In this document: positions 1 to 8,300 of the stretch, in pieces
Layout: every line of letters starts with the position of its first letter
How positions within the stretch are numbered: the first letter of the stretch is position 1
Assembly: GCA_022736205.1 (NCBI GenBank)
Contig: DZAT01000013.1
Coordinates: 1 to 39,690, forward strand
Length of the DNA: 39,690 bases
Source of the DNA: Thiomicrospira cyclica
Lineage (GTDB): Bacteria > Pseudomonadota > Gammaproteobacteria > Thiomicrospirales > Thiomicrospiraceae
Reading direction: 5' to 3'
Position numbers and translations under genes: made by a program
Notes under the pieces: model-generated
Seen by the model: the letters and a program-made list of their open reading frames with translations, nothing else
What the model was told of the DNA's origin: nothing
Database searches by the model: none

Positions 1-14
1 AAGGAGGACAGATT

Positions 15-452
15 ATGTCCGCAACCATGCAATTGGATATCGTCAGTGCCGAAGGCTTGATCTTTTCTGGAAAGGTAGATCGTTTTTTCGCTTTGGCAGC
101 GAATGGTGAGGTGGGGGTTCTCCCTCATCACGCCCAGTTCCTCACCACATTAAAACCAGGTGAAGTTCGTACGGTGTCAGGTGATGAAGTCAACTACTTT
201 TACGTTTCTGGTGGTGTGCTCGAAATTCAGCCTTCTGTGGCGACAATTTTGGCAGACACGGCGATTCGTGCAAAAGATTTGGATGAAGCAGCTGCGAATG
301 AAGCCATGCAACGTGCAAAAGATGCCATGGAAAATGCGAAATCGGATTTGGACGTGACACGCGCCCAAGCAGGTTTGGCAGAAGCGATGGCTCAATTGAC
401 CATGTTGGGTCGTTTCAGAGATCAACTGAGCAAGCAGGGCTTAATGCACTGA
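15..452 (+). CDS. atpC: F1F0 ATP synthase subunit epsilon
   Basis: This is the epsilon subunit (145 aa) of the F1 sector of proton-translocating ATP synthase. It sits on the central stalk with gamma and can inhibit ATP hydrolysis. The N-terminal beta-sandwich is recognisable (MQLDIVSAEG, then the GEVGVLPHHAQFLTTLKPG stretch at about residues 31-49). It is followed by an Ala-rich C-terminal helical hairpin (about residues 88-140). Length is normal for the family. An ideal Shine-Dalgarno, AAGGAGG at 1-7, fixes the ATG at 15. A strong terminator follows, so this is the last gene of an atp operon whose other genes lie left of the window. Confidence 0.97.
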   Translation: MSATMQLDIVSAEGLIFSGKVDRFFALAANGEVGVLPHHAQFLTTLKPGEVRTVSGDEVNYFYVSGGVLEIQPSVATILADTAIRAKDLDEAAANEAMQRAKDAMENAKSDLDVTRAQAGLAEAMAQLTMLGRFRDQLSKQGLMH

Positions 453-468
453 TTGCGGCAGGTGAATT

Positions 469-497
469 AAAAAAGGAGGCGTTTGCCTCCTTTTTTT
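469..497 (+). terminator. Intrinsic terminator of the atp operon
   Basis: Stem GGAGGC (475-480), loop GTTT, stem GCCTCC (485-490), followed by seven T. Six A before the stem pair with the T tract, so it could also work on the other strand. It lies 17 bp after the atpC stop. Confidence 0.9.
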
Positions 498-540
498 ATC
501 AATTTTTTTCAACTTTATCCATCAATTCTTTTTATCTCCT

Positions 541-569
541 TTGTTTGTATAACGTTATTAGCGTATATT
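541..569 (+). promoter_or_regulatory. Putative sigma70 promoter for the hybrid kinase
   Basis: TTGTTT (541-546), a 17-bp spacer and TATATT (564-569) lie about 70 bp before the kinase start and after the atp terminator. This is a consensus-match inference only. Confidence 0.45.
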
Positions 570-640
570 GTGAGGCTATGGCGCGAACAGGTTACCATAT
601 GATTTGCTAAACGTATTAAAAGTCTTGGGGATGCTTCAAT

Positions 641-3046
641 ATGATTAATCAGTTATTCTCTTACATGATCCAAAGCTTCATGTTGCTGATGCAGCGTACG
701 CGGTTGTCGCGTTGGGTTATGAATCGTTGGTTTTCATTAAGCCTTTATGTGCAGTTGATGTTAGGTTCTGGTTTGCTGTTGATTGTGGTTGGTTCTGCAG
801 CAGCATTTTGGAATATTGCTCAACAAGAGCGTTCTATTATTGTCTTAACGGAACAGCAAGTTAGCGCACTGGCTAAAACAATGGCAGGTGCGAGTTCGAG
901 TGTCATGACAACAGGCGGTGCATTGGCTTGGCAAACGATGATTCAATCTGCATCGGGAGAGCCAACCATCAGCCGTGTTGCGTTAACAGACAATAACGAT
1001 AATATCATCGCCTTATCCGAAAATAAGCATGCTGCTTTAGCATCCGATTGGGTGATTGATGCTTTGCATCGAATGCAGGTGTTGCAGTTTATCAATAAGC
1101 AAGTGCAATTTCGAGATCCTGTGTATGAAGCCAGTAACAATCACGTTGGCTGGTTAGTTGTCGATGTTGATTATTCGGTATTGCGTCCTGCACTAAGGCA
1201 GTTGTTTTTAGACAATTCAGTTCAGGCTTGGTTATCAATTTTCACGCAAATTTTGATGCTGTTTTTTCTGCTCTTTTTGCCGGCATTAAATTTTAACCGT
1301 GCGGTTAAATTTGCTCAGCGCATTCATAATGGACAAGGTGAAACCATCGAGACCAATGGTGGGGCGCGAGAAACAACGGAGTTGATCGCTGCGCTTAATT
1401 CGACTTCTGTGTTGTTTAGTCAGCAACAGAAAGAAATCTTGCAAATCAATCAAAACTTAGAGACAACCGTTGAAGCGCGTACACGGGATTTGATGCTTTC
1501 GAAGAAGCAGACAGATGAACTGATTGAATATGCACCCGATGTGATGATTGTTGCTGACGCTGATGGACATATTTTGCGCGTAAACTGCGAGACAGAACAG
1601 TTATTTGGTTATCATCGCTCTGAATTAATGGGTCAGTCGATATTAATGCTGTTGCATGAAGATATTGATAATGATTTTATGGCGCAGTTACACCATGTTT
1701 CTCAAATGACCTTAGCAGAGCGTGCTATTAACAATCAAATTCATGAATACACTGCAGCAACTAAGTTTGGCGAGCTTGTACCGATCGCGGTCAATTTTAA
1801 TGCCATATCGAATGATACGCCTTACCCGACTGTCGTCTGTTCTATTCGTGATATTACAGCAGAAAAAAGAGCGCAGCAGGCGTTGCGTGATGCATTAACA
1901 CAAGCGCAGGCAGCGGATCGCGTTAAAACCCAGTTTCTCACCACCATGAGCCATGAAATGAGAACACCAATGAATGGTGTTTTGGGTATGGCTTCTTTGT
2001 TGTCGCAGACGGGGTTATCAGATCAACAGTCTCAATATCTTAATACAATTTTGGCAACAGGCGGTTCGTTACTGACGATCATTAATGACGTGCTTGATTT
2101 TTCGCAAATGGAGGCGGGGCAAGCGAAGCAAAGAACGCATACCGTTAATGTACAAGATCTGTTAAAAACAGTGGATGCATTGCTGGATGCGTCCGTCAAA
2201 GAAAAATCATTGACATTGACCTGTCATTTTGAAGAGAACACCCCGCGATTTATTGAGTCAGATGCAGGTAGAATTCGACAAGTATTACTACACTATGTTG
2301 GCAACGCGATTAAGTTTACAGAAGCGGGAAGCATTTCGCTGGGTGTTGCTCGTATCGTTACTGAAGCTGGTGGAGATATGCTGCGCTTTACCGTAACCGA
2401 TACGGGCATTGGTATTGCGCAGGAAAAGCTAGAGAGTGTATTCGAGTCATTTACACAGGCTGATGCAACGACAACACGTAAGCACGAAGGGACGGGACTT
2501 GGCTTGGCGATTTGTAAACAAATCGCCAAGCTGATGTCGGGAGCGGTGGGTGTCGTGTCGCGAGAGGGTGAGGGCAGTCGTTTTTGGTTTGATATTCCGT
2601 GCGTGGTTTCAACGGAAGCACAAACGACACAATCGGCGACCGCATTGGTAAAGCCTTCTGAAACGATTGCGTTATCGGGTAGGGTTCTGTTGGTAGAGGA
2701 CAATGCCATTAACCAAAAAGTTGCGATGGCGATGTTAAAAAAGGCAGGGTTGACGGTTGATGTGGCTTGGGATGGTGTTGAGGGCGTAAAAAAGTATCAA
2801 GAGGGCAACTATGACATGATTTTTATGGATTGCCTGATGCCCAATATGGATGGCTTTGAAGCAACCCGAGCGATTCGCACCTTAGAGCAGGGTTCTGGCA
2901 AACACATACCCATCTCGGCATTGACTGCGAATGCTTTGGAGGATGATCGGTTGCGTTGTAAAGCGGCGGGAATGGATGCGTTTGTGAGCAAGCCGATTAA
3001 TCCTAGCATGCTCAACGAGGTGTTGAAAAAGTACTTAGTCCATTGA
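641..3046 (+). CDS. Membrane hybrid sensor histidine kinase (HAMP-PAS-HisKA-HATPase-REC)
   Basis: This is an 801-aa hybrid histidine kinase of the BarA/TorS type architecture. TM1 lies at about residues 34-58, an extracytoplasmic sensor at 59-190 and TM2 at about 196-217. A HAMP-like linker follows, then PAS (about 293-405) and HisKA with the H box MSHEMRTP (phospho-acceptor His438). The HATPase has the N box around Asn555, DTGIGI at 587-592 and GTGLGLAI at 617-624. The C-terminal receiver has acidic VEDN at 685-688, phospho-acceptor Asp730 (MDCLMPNMDG) and Lys784. All catalytic residues are present. No HPt domain is fused and no response regulator is adjacent, so its partner must be encoded elsewhere. 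The ligand is unknown. The gene is monocistronic by layout, with a GGGG-type RBS before the ATG. Confidence 0.93.
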   Translation: MINQLFSYMIQSFMLLMQRTRLSRWVMNRWFSLSLYVQLMLGSGLLLIVVGSAAAFWNIAQQERSIIVLTEQQVSALAKTMAGASSSVMTTGGALAWQTMIQSASGEPTISRVALTDNNDNIIALSENKHAALASDWVIDALHRMQVLQFINKQVQFRDPVYEASNNHVGWLVVDVDYSVLRPALRQLFLDNSVQAWLSIFTQILMLFFLLFLPALNFNRAVKFAQRIHNGQGETIETNGGARETTELIAALNSTSVLFSQQQKEILQINQNLETTVEARTRDLMLSKKQTDELIEYAPDVMIVADADGHILRVNCETEQLFGYHRSELMGQSILMLLHEDIDNDFMAQLHHVSQMTLAERAINNQIHEYTAATKFGELVPIAVNFNAISNDTPYPTVVCSIRDITAEKRAQQALRDALTQAQAADRVKTQFLTTMSHEMRTPMNGVLGMASLLSQTGLSDQQSQYLNTILATGGSLLTIINDVLDFSQMEAGQAKQRTHTVNVQDLLKTVDALLDASVKEKSLTLTCHFEENTPRFIESDAGRIRQVLLHYVGNAIKFTEAGSISLGVARIVTEAGGDMLRFTVTDTGIGIAQEKLESVFESFTQADATTTRKHEGTGLGLAICKQIAKLMSGAVGVVSREGEGSRFWFDIPCVVSTEAQTTQSATALVKPSETIALSGRVLLVEDNAINQKVAMAMLKKAGLTVDVAWDGVEGVKKYQEGNYDMIFMDCLMPNMDGFEATRAIRTLEQGSGKHIPISALTANALEDDRLRCKAAGMDAFVSKPINPSMLNEVLKKYLVH

Positions 3047-3192
3047 CGCGTCGTCGATGTTGTGAATAAAGCGGCTTAAAATCCTTGCGAAAAAATTTGA
3101 CTATTACACGATCATGGTCATTTTTCTATTTTATTTGAATCACCCCTGAAGCACGATGGATTGAGATTTTGAGCATCGTTTAAAAGCCATAT

Positions 3193-3225
3193 TTGCGCAT
3201 ATTACCGATAATCGTTATTATTTGC
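3193..3225 (+). promoter_or_regulatory. Putative promoter overlapped by a Fur-box-like operator
   Basis: TTGCGC (3193-3198), 17 bp, TATTAT (3216-3221) form a promoter candidate. GATAATCGTTATTATTTGC (3207-3225) matches the classical 19-bp Fur box at 13 of 19 positions by my count and covers the -10. It precedes a ferric-type ABC transporter, which fits iron repression by Fur. This is inferred from consensus and context. The rest of the gap 3047-3267 shows nothing else. Confidence 0.55.
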
Positions 3226-3267
3226 ATTAAGTTTTGTCATTTTTATTTCAATCGAGTGCTTTTTTCC

Positions 3268-4335
3268 ATGAACACGCCCAATAATGCCCTGATGCTGAAT
3301 CGTGTATCGCTGAGTCGCGGTAACCAAATGGTGTTATCTGATTTGTCTCTGGCACTACAAATTGGCGAAATTGGCTGCCTACTTGGGCCTTCTGGTTGTG
3401 GCAAAACGACCTTGTTACGTGCCATTGCAGGGTTTGAATCCATTGCTGCGGGTGATATTGAGATCGCATCGAGTCGAGTTGCCGATGCCTATCAGCAAAA
3501 AGCCCCCGAACAACGGGGCATTGGTATGGTGTTTCAGGATTATGCCTTATTTCCGCATTTAAGCGTTAGCGAAAATATTGCCTTTGGGCTGCATCAATTA
3601 TCTCGTTCCGAGGCGCAGGGTCGCACTCAAGAATGGCTTAATCGGCTACACCTGAGCGACTTAGCACAGCGTTTACCGCATCAATTGTCGGGCGGGCAAC
3701 AACAACGTGTGGCTTTGGCGCGCGCCCTTGCACCGCAGCCAAAGCTATTATTACTCGACGAGCCTTTTGCTAATTTAGACGCGACCCTACGAGAAAGCCT
3801 AAGCTTAGAAGTGCGAGATTTGCTTAAGTCTTTGGGGGCGAGTGCGTTATTGGTAACCCATGATCCGATGGAAGCTTTTACCCTTGCCGATAAAATTGGT
3901 GTCATGCAGCAGGGGCAGATCGTACAGTGGGATAGTCCTTATCATGTTTACCATCAGCCCAAAAGTCGTTTTGTGGCCAACTTTGTTGGATTGGGTAGCT
4001 TTTTGCCTGCGCACCAAGGCTGTGATTACCAAATCGAAAGCCTGTTTGGACGCTTTACAGGGCAGGCAGAAGACGCGCTGTGTGGGACACCCATTGAAAT
4101 GCTGATTCGACCCGATGATATCCTTTATGCGCCAGATAGCCCTTTGACCGCTCGTGTGAGTTATCGTGCTTTTCGTGGACCTGACACCCTGTATCGTTTG
4201 TGTTTTGGCGAGCAACAAGTGAGCGCCCTCTTTCCGAGCCACATTCAATTGGCGATTGGTGACGAGGTTGGTGTCCATTTCGATACGGGCGGACATGTGG
4301 TGGCGTTCAAACTTAGCGAAGAAAGTGGATTATAA
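3268..4335 (+). CDS. fbpC: Ferric-iron-type ABC transporter ATP-binding protein
   Basis: ATPase (355 aa) of an Fe3+ (FbpABC/AfuABC family) importer; it powers uptake through the FbpB-type permease encoded just downstream. Walker A GPSGCGKTT is at residues 40-48, followed by a Q-loop (FQDYALFPHLSV), signature LSGGQQQRVALARAL, Walker B LLLLDEPFANLD and H-loop THDP. A C-terminal TOBE-like regulatory region follows. The frame is open upstream to 3193, but that extension runs through the Fur-box promoter. The ATG at 3268 (MNTPNN) gives the family's normal N-terminus, although its RBS is weak. No periplasmic binding protein gene (fbpA) is in the window. The stop codon TAA is immediately followed by TG (TAATG). 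Iron as substrate is a family-level inference supported by the operator; other metals or polyamines are less likely. Confidence 0.88.
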   Translation: MNTPNNALMLNRVSLSRGNQMVLSDLSLALQIGEIGCLLGPSGCGKTTLLRAIAGFESIAAGDIEIASSRVADAYQQKAPEQRGIGMVFQDYALFPHLSVSENIAFGLHQLSRSEAQGRTQEWLNRLHLSDLAQRLPHQLSGGQQQRVALARALAPQPKLLLLDEPFANLDATLRESLSLEVRDLLKSLGASALLVTHDPMEAFTLADKIGVMQQGQIVQWDSPYHVYHQPKSRFVANFVGLGSFLPAHQGCDYQIESLFGRFTGQAEDALCGTPIEMLIRPDDILYAPDSPLTARVSYRAFRGPDTLYRLCFGEQQVSALFPSHIQLAIGDEVGVHFDTGGHVVAFKLSEESGL

Positions 4336-4433
4336 TGTTTGAACTCATACCAATAGGACGTCTAATAACCTAAGGGTTGTGCTGAAAGAGCATGTCGTTA
4401 ATTTTTTTCTGGCACATTTAAGGGGGCATAATT

Positions 4434-4655
4434 ATGTTCGCACTAAGACAAGTTCAACCCATTAATGGCGAGTTTATTACCATTCGCTTACCTGTCGAAT
4501 TCAGAGGGTGTACACAAGCTGAAGTGATTGTATTACCCGTCGAAAATAAAAGAAAAACACAAGAAACGACAGCATTTATTGCTCAGTTTGCAGGGTCTAT
4601 TCCTGACTTCCCCGAGATTGAGCCATTATCAGCAGAAAAACGAGACGCTCTGTAA
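4434..4655 (+). CDS. vapB: VapB-type antitoxin
   Basis: This 73-aa protein precedes a PIN toxin with a TAATG stop-start overlap, the usual antitoxin-toxin layout. The N-terminal half (about 1-40; VQPINGEFITIRLP) resembles a DNA-binding antitoxin fold. The C-terminal part, ending PLSAEKRDAL, would wrap the toxin. RBS AAGGGGG lies 8 bp before the ATG. Antitoxins diverge quickly, so the assignment rests mainly on its partner. It is expected to neutralise VapC and, with it, repress its own promoter. It is wedged between fbpC and fbpB. Confidence 0.75.
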   Translation: MFALRQVQPINGEFITIRLPVEFRGCTQAEVIVLPVENKRKTQETTAFIAQFAGSIPDFPEIEPLSAEKRDAL

Positions 4656-5074
4656 TGCGTTACTTGCTTGATACGAATACCTGTATTGCATTTCTCAAAA
4701 ATAACGCGCAAGTCGTTTCTCATATTGAGCGTGTGGGAATCGATGCCTTGTGTTTGTGTTCTGTTGTAAAAGCAGAACTTTGGTTTGGTGCTTGCAAGAG
4801 CGAGCGCGTACAGGATAATCAACAGAAACTACGCGCTTTTTTTGAAGTGTTCGATAGCCTGCCTTTTGATGATCTTGCGGTTGAGCACTATGGCGATATT
4901 CGGGCAAAGTTATCTAAAATGGGAACGCCAATTGGTGCGAATGATCTGTTAATTGCAGCCATTGCGAAATCACATCAAACAACATTGGTCACACATAATA
5001 CGCGGGAGTTTGAGCGTGTTACAGGACTCATCTTGACTGACTGGCAGCGGCAAGAAGACGATGCTCATCAGTAA
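4655..5074 (+). CDS. vapC: VapC-type PIN-domain ribonuclease toxin
   Basis: 139-aa PIN-domain toxin. The acidic metal-binding set is visible: Asp6 (LLDTNTCI), Glu41 (VVKAELWFG) and Asp97 (GANDLLIAA), with the conserved THNTREFERV segment at 113-122. VapC toxins cleave RNA, typically initiator tRNA or rRNA loops; the target here is unknown. It starts inside the vapB stop and its last 14 bp overlap the first codons of the downstream permease. The pair is therefore embedded in the iron-transport operon and may be co-transcribed with it. Confidence 0.9.
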   Translation: MRYLLDTNTCIAFLKNNAQVVSHIERVGIDALCLCSVVKAELWFGACKSERVQDNQQKLRAFFEVFDSLPFDDLAVEHYGDIRAKLSKMGTPIGANDLLIAAIAKSHQTTLVTHNTREFERVTGLILTDWQRQEDDAHQ

Positions 5075-6611
5075 GTTCGCCGCGCTGGCCATTAGCCTAT
5101 TATTGGTGTTACCTTTAGGGATGCTGGGTTATCAGGCAGCGGATCTGTCGCACAGTGGCGAGCATTGGCGTCATTTGCTCGATACTTGGTTAGGTGAGGC
5201 GTTACTGAATACGTTATTGCTGACCTTGCTCAGTGGTTTTGGGGCAGCCCTGCTTGGGACGAGTTTGGCATGGTTAACGGTATCTTATCGTTTTGCGGGT
5301 GGGCGTTTATTGGCATGGCTGCTCATTTTGCCCTTAGCGTTACCGCCATATGTGGTTGCGATGTTGCTGACTTGGTGGGGCGATAGTAGCGGCACCTTGC
5401 ATCTGTGGTTGCGCGAGTTAGGTTGGGTGAGTCATTGGGCTGATATTCGCACGTTACCCGTATTGGCAGCGTTGTTCTCGTTGTTATTTTTCCCATACAT
5501 CTTTTTGTTGGCGCGAGCGAGTTTTCAGCGTCAGGGCTTACAGGCATTCGAAGCGGCACGATTGCTCGGTTTATCGCCCTTCAAAGCCTTCTTTCGGGTG
5601 GTGTTGCCGATTGCACGACCGTCGATTGTGGCAGGAACTGCCTTAGTGATGATGGAAACATTGGCAGATTATGGTGCGAGCAGTTTGTTTAGTGTGCCGA
5701 CCTTAACACAGGCAATTTATCGCAGTTGGTTTAACCTCGGCGACTGGGCGTTAGCAGCACAACTGGCGATTGCGTTAATTGGTGCCGTCGCGCTGGTGCT
5801 GGTGTTGGTGCAACCGCAACAATCAACAGCTGCGGCAGCGCAGACTCGGCAGAGTGCGCAGGCAAAACCTGCTCAGCTTGCCCTGAGTCGTTGGTTAATG
5901 AGCGGCTTTGCGTGGCTTGTGTTTGTCTTATCTTTTGCCTTGCCTCTGAGCTTGCTACTGTGGCAAAGCCTGTTGGCCGATACAGGGCATTGGCAGGGTC
6001 AGCAACTTTTCGATTGGTTTACCCACAGCCTGAGCTTAGCATTAGCCAGCGCTGTGTTGGCGAGTCTGTTGGCATTATGGCTGGGGTGGCAGCAGTATCG
6101 TTATCCGCATCAATTCAGCAGTTGGTTGCCTTTGCGCTTGCTATCGTTAGGCTATGGTATTCCTGGAACCGCCTTAGCGGTGGCGATTTTATTGACTTGG
6201 CAAGGGCTTGCGTTGCAAGCGGGGGTCATGGCGCTGGTGTTTGCTTACTTGGTCAGGTTTATGAGTTTGTCAGTACAAAGTACACAGGCGGGCTTGGCGC
6301 AATTGTCGCCACGCTTGTTAGAGGCGGCACAGTTGCATGGTTATCGCCCCATGCAACAACATCGTCGTATTACTTTGCCATTATTGTTGCCGCATCTGTT
6401 GGCGGGGGCGCTGATGGTTGCCATCGAGGTGCTCAAAGAATTGCCAGCGACCCTAATGCTGCGTCCGTTTAATTTCGATACCTTAGCGATTATTGCTTAT
6501 CAGTATGCGCAAGACGAACGCATTCCAGAAGCGGCTAACGCCGCCTTATTGATTGTCGTTGCCAGCTTATTGGGGTTGGTATTGGTCAAGTGGTTGGAGA
6601 AGCGGGGTTAA
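5061..6611 (+). CDS. fbpB: Ferric-iron-type ABC transporter permease (fused two-domain)
   Basis: Inner-membrane permease (516 aa) with two BPD_transp_1 halves, typical of FbpB. Each half carries an EAA loop that docks the ATPase: EAARLLG at residues 164-170 and EAAQLHG at 421-427, each followed by the expected LP motif (VLPIARPS; TLPLLLPH). Hydrophobic segments are spread along the whole length, and a polar Gln/Ala-rich linker joins the halves at about 252-275. It partners the ATPase at 3268-4335. The start at ATG 5061 overlaps the vapC 3' end by 14 bp; an AAGAAG-like RBS is weak. Its stop is 17 bp from the convergent acetolactate synthase stop, with no obvious terminator between them. Confidence 0.9.
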   Translation: MLISKFAALAISLLLVLPLGMLGYQAADLSHSGEHWRHLLDTWLGEALLNTLLLTLLSGFGAALLGTSLAWLTVSYRFAGGRLLAWLLILPLALPPYVVAMLLTWWGDSSGTLHLWLRELGWVSHWADIRTLPVLAALFSLLFFPYIFLLARASFQRQGLQAFEAARLLGLSPFKAFFRVVLPIARPSIVAGTALVMMETLADYGASSLFSVPTLTQAIYRSWFNLGDWALAAQLAIALIGAVALVLVLVQPQQSTAAAAQTRQSAQAKPAQLALSRWLMSGFAWLVFVLSFALPLSLLLWQSLLADTGHWQGQQLFDWFTHSLSLALASAVLASLLALWLGWQQYRYPHQFSSWLPLRLLSLGYGIPGTALAVAILLTWQGLALQAGVMALVFAYLVRFMSLSVQSTQAGLAQLSPRLLEAAQLHGYRPMQQHRRITLPLLLPHLLAGALMVAIEVLKELPATLMLRPFNFDTLAIIAYQYAQDERIPEAANAALLIVVASLLGLVLVKWLEKRG

Positions 6612-6628
6612 ACCCTGATCCTCCTTAA

Positions 6629-8287
6629 TTACGCCAACACATTCCCCAAACGCGCTACCAGTTGGCTGTTTTCACTGTAATCGACAGGACAGTCGATTAC
6701 AGTAACGCCTTGGTGGTTGAGTGCGGTATTTAAAATAGGTAAGAGCGCATCGGCTGATGCGACACGAACACCCACCGCACCAAAAGATTCAGCGAGTTTC
6801 ACAAAGTCGGGGTTATTAAACTCGACGTGTGACGTTCGTCCAAATTCGCGTTGTTGTTTCCAACGAATCAAGCCATAACCCGAATCGTTCCAAATGAGTA
6901 CCACCAGCGACAAGCCTAAACGAACCGCTGTTTCTAACTCTTGCACATTCATTAAAAAGCCTGCGTCGCCTGTGACAGCAACGGCAGCCTTGTTCGGATA
7001 AGCGAGTTTAGCAGCAACCACACCAGGTAGCGCAATGCCCATGCTGGCAAAGCCGTTAGAAATAATGCAGGTATTTGAGACTTCGCAGCGGAACATACGT
7101 GCCATCCACATTTTATGTGCACCGACATCACAAATGGCAATGTCGTCGATTGCCATTGCGGTACGCAAATCCCAGATAATTTTTTGCGGTTTTAACGGAA
7201 AAGCGGTCGAATTAGCATGACCTTTCATTTCTTCAATCAGCGATTGACGTAAATGGCGGTAGGGCGATAAATCGCGTTTAGGGGTCTGTTGCCATGCACT
7301 GTGTTGGTGTGCCGTCTGAACCAGTAATTCTAAGTTACGCTTAATGTCGCCCAACAGCTCAATGGTTGGCAAATAAGCATCATCCACTTCGGCAGGCTGA
7401 CTGTCGATATGAATAATGGTACGGTCGCGTGTCGGGTGCCAAGCATGAGGATGATACTCTGCCATATCAAAGCCGATGCAAAGAATGACATCGGCAACCT
7501 CAAAACCGCAGTTATGATAATCGCCCGCTTGTAAGCCAGCACTACCAATCGCTAAAGTGTGCTTAAACGAAATCACGCCCTTTGCCATAAAGGTATTCAC
7601 AACAGGGATATGGAAGGTTTGGGCAAAATCGAGCAACTGCCCTTCGGCGTGGGCGCGAATAATGCCATTACCTGCCAAAATAAGCGGGCGCTGCGCCTTT
7701 TGTAGCAACGCCAAGGCCTGCTCACGCACCTCTGGATGTGCACCTGAACGGAGCGGTTCAGAAACGGGCAGTGGTTTGGCATCGGTTGCCATTTTGGCAA
7801 TATTTTCGGGGAAGTCGATAAAGCAAGCACCCGGCTTTTCGCTTTGTGCGACTTTGAAGGCTTTGCGAACCACTTCTGGCGTGGTTTCTGGTTCTAAAAT
7901 TTGCGTGGCATATTTGCTGATTGGCTTAAACATGCTCACCAAATCGACCACCTGATGCGATTCTTTGTGCATACGGTTGGTTGCTGCTTGCCCTGCAATG
8001 GCGACGATTGGTGCTTTGTCCATATTGGCATCGGCAACGCCCGTAATCAGGTTGGTCGCCCCTGGCCCTAAGGTTGACATGCATACGCCCGCTTTGCCCG
8101 TCAGGCGACCGTACACGTCGGCCATAAAGGCAGCCCCTTGCTCATGACGCGTCACCACAAACTGAATGGGCGAGTCGAGTAGGGCATCCATGACATTCAG
8201 GTTTTCTTCGCCAGGAATACCAAAAATGTACTCGACTTGCTCGGCTTCCAAGCACTTCACCATCAGTTGGGCGGCATTTTGACTCAT
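6629..8287 (-). CDS. alsS: Acetolactate synthase, large-subunit-like (catabolic AlsS type)
   Basis: 552-aa ThDP-dependent enzyme expected to condense two pyruvates to 2-acetolactate plus CO2. The N-terminal PYR domain carries the catalytic Glu49 (TRHEQGAAF) and GPGATNLITG. A central domain follows. The C-terminal PP domain carries the metal/ThDP motif, beginning GDAGFLMN and ending at NDSGYG about 30 residues later. Length and the absence of an adjacent regulatory subunit (ilvN/ilvH) favour the catabolic AlsS group, but other ThDP enzymes of this superfamily cannot be excluded. No alsD decarboxylase is nearby. RBS AAGGAAG precedes the ATG. It lies 13 bp downstream of dsbA, so the two are probably co-transcribed. 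Confidence 0.82.
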   Translation of the reverse strand: MSQNAAQLMVKCLEAEQVEYIFGIPGEENLNVMDALLDSPIQFVVTRHEQGAAFMADVYGRLTGKAGVCMSTLGPGATNLITGVADANMDKAPIVAIAGQAATNRMHKESHQVVDLVSMFKPISKYATQILEPETTPEVVRKAFKVAQSEKPGACFIDFPENIAKMATDAKPLPVSEPLRSGAHPEVREQALALLQKAQRPLILAGNGIIRAHAEGQLLDFAQTFHIPVVNTFMAKGVISFKHTLAIGSAGLQAGDYHNCGFEVADVILCIGFDMAEYHPHAWHPTRDRTIIHIDSQPAEVDDAYLPTIELLGDIKRNLELLVQTAHQHSAWQQTPKRDLSPYRHLRQSLIEEMKGHANSTAFPLKPQKIIWDLRTAMAIDDIAICDVGAHKMWMARMFRCEVSNTCIISNGFASMGIALPGVVAAKLAYPNKAAVAVTGDAGFLMNVQELETAVRLGLSLVVLIWNDSGYGLIRWKQQREFGRTSHVEFNNPDFVKLAESFGAVGVRVASADALLPILNTALNHQGVTVIDCPVDYSENSQLVARLGNVLA

Positions 8288-8300
8288 ACGAAAAGCTTCC

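Noticed and set aside
3193..3267. 25-residue N-terminal extension of the FbpC-like ATPase
   Set aside because: The extension translates promoter/Fur-box DNA and is Ile/Phe-rich without homology to the family start; ATG 3268 fits better.
7557..7955. 132-codon open frame on the plus strand inside the acetolactate synthase gene
   Set aside because: It lies antisense to a full-length conserved enzyme, lacks an RBS and resembles no protein; the same applies to the open frames antisense to fbpC (3847-4296) and to the esterase (27817-28296).
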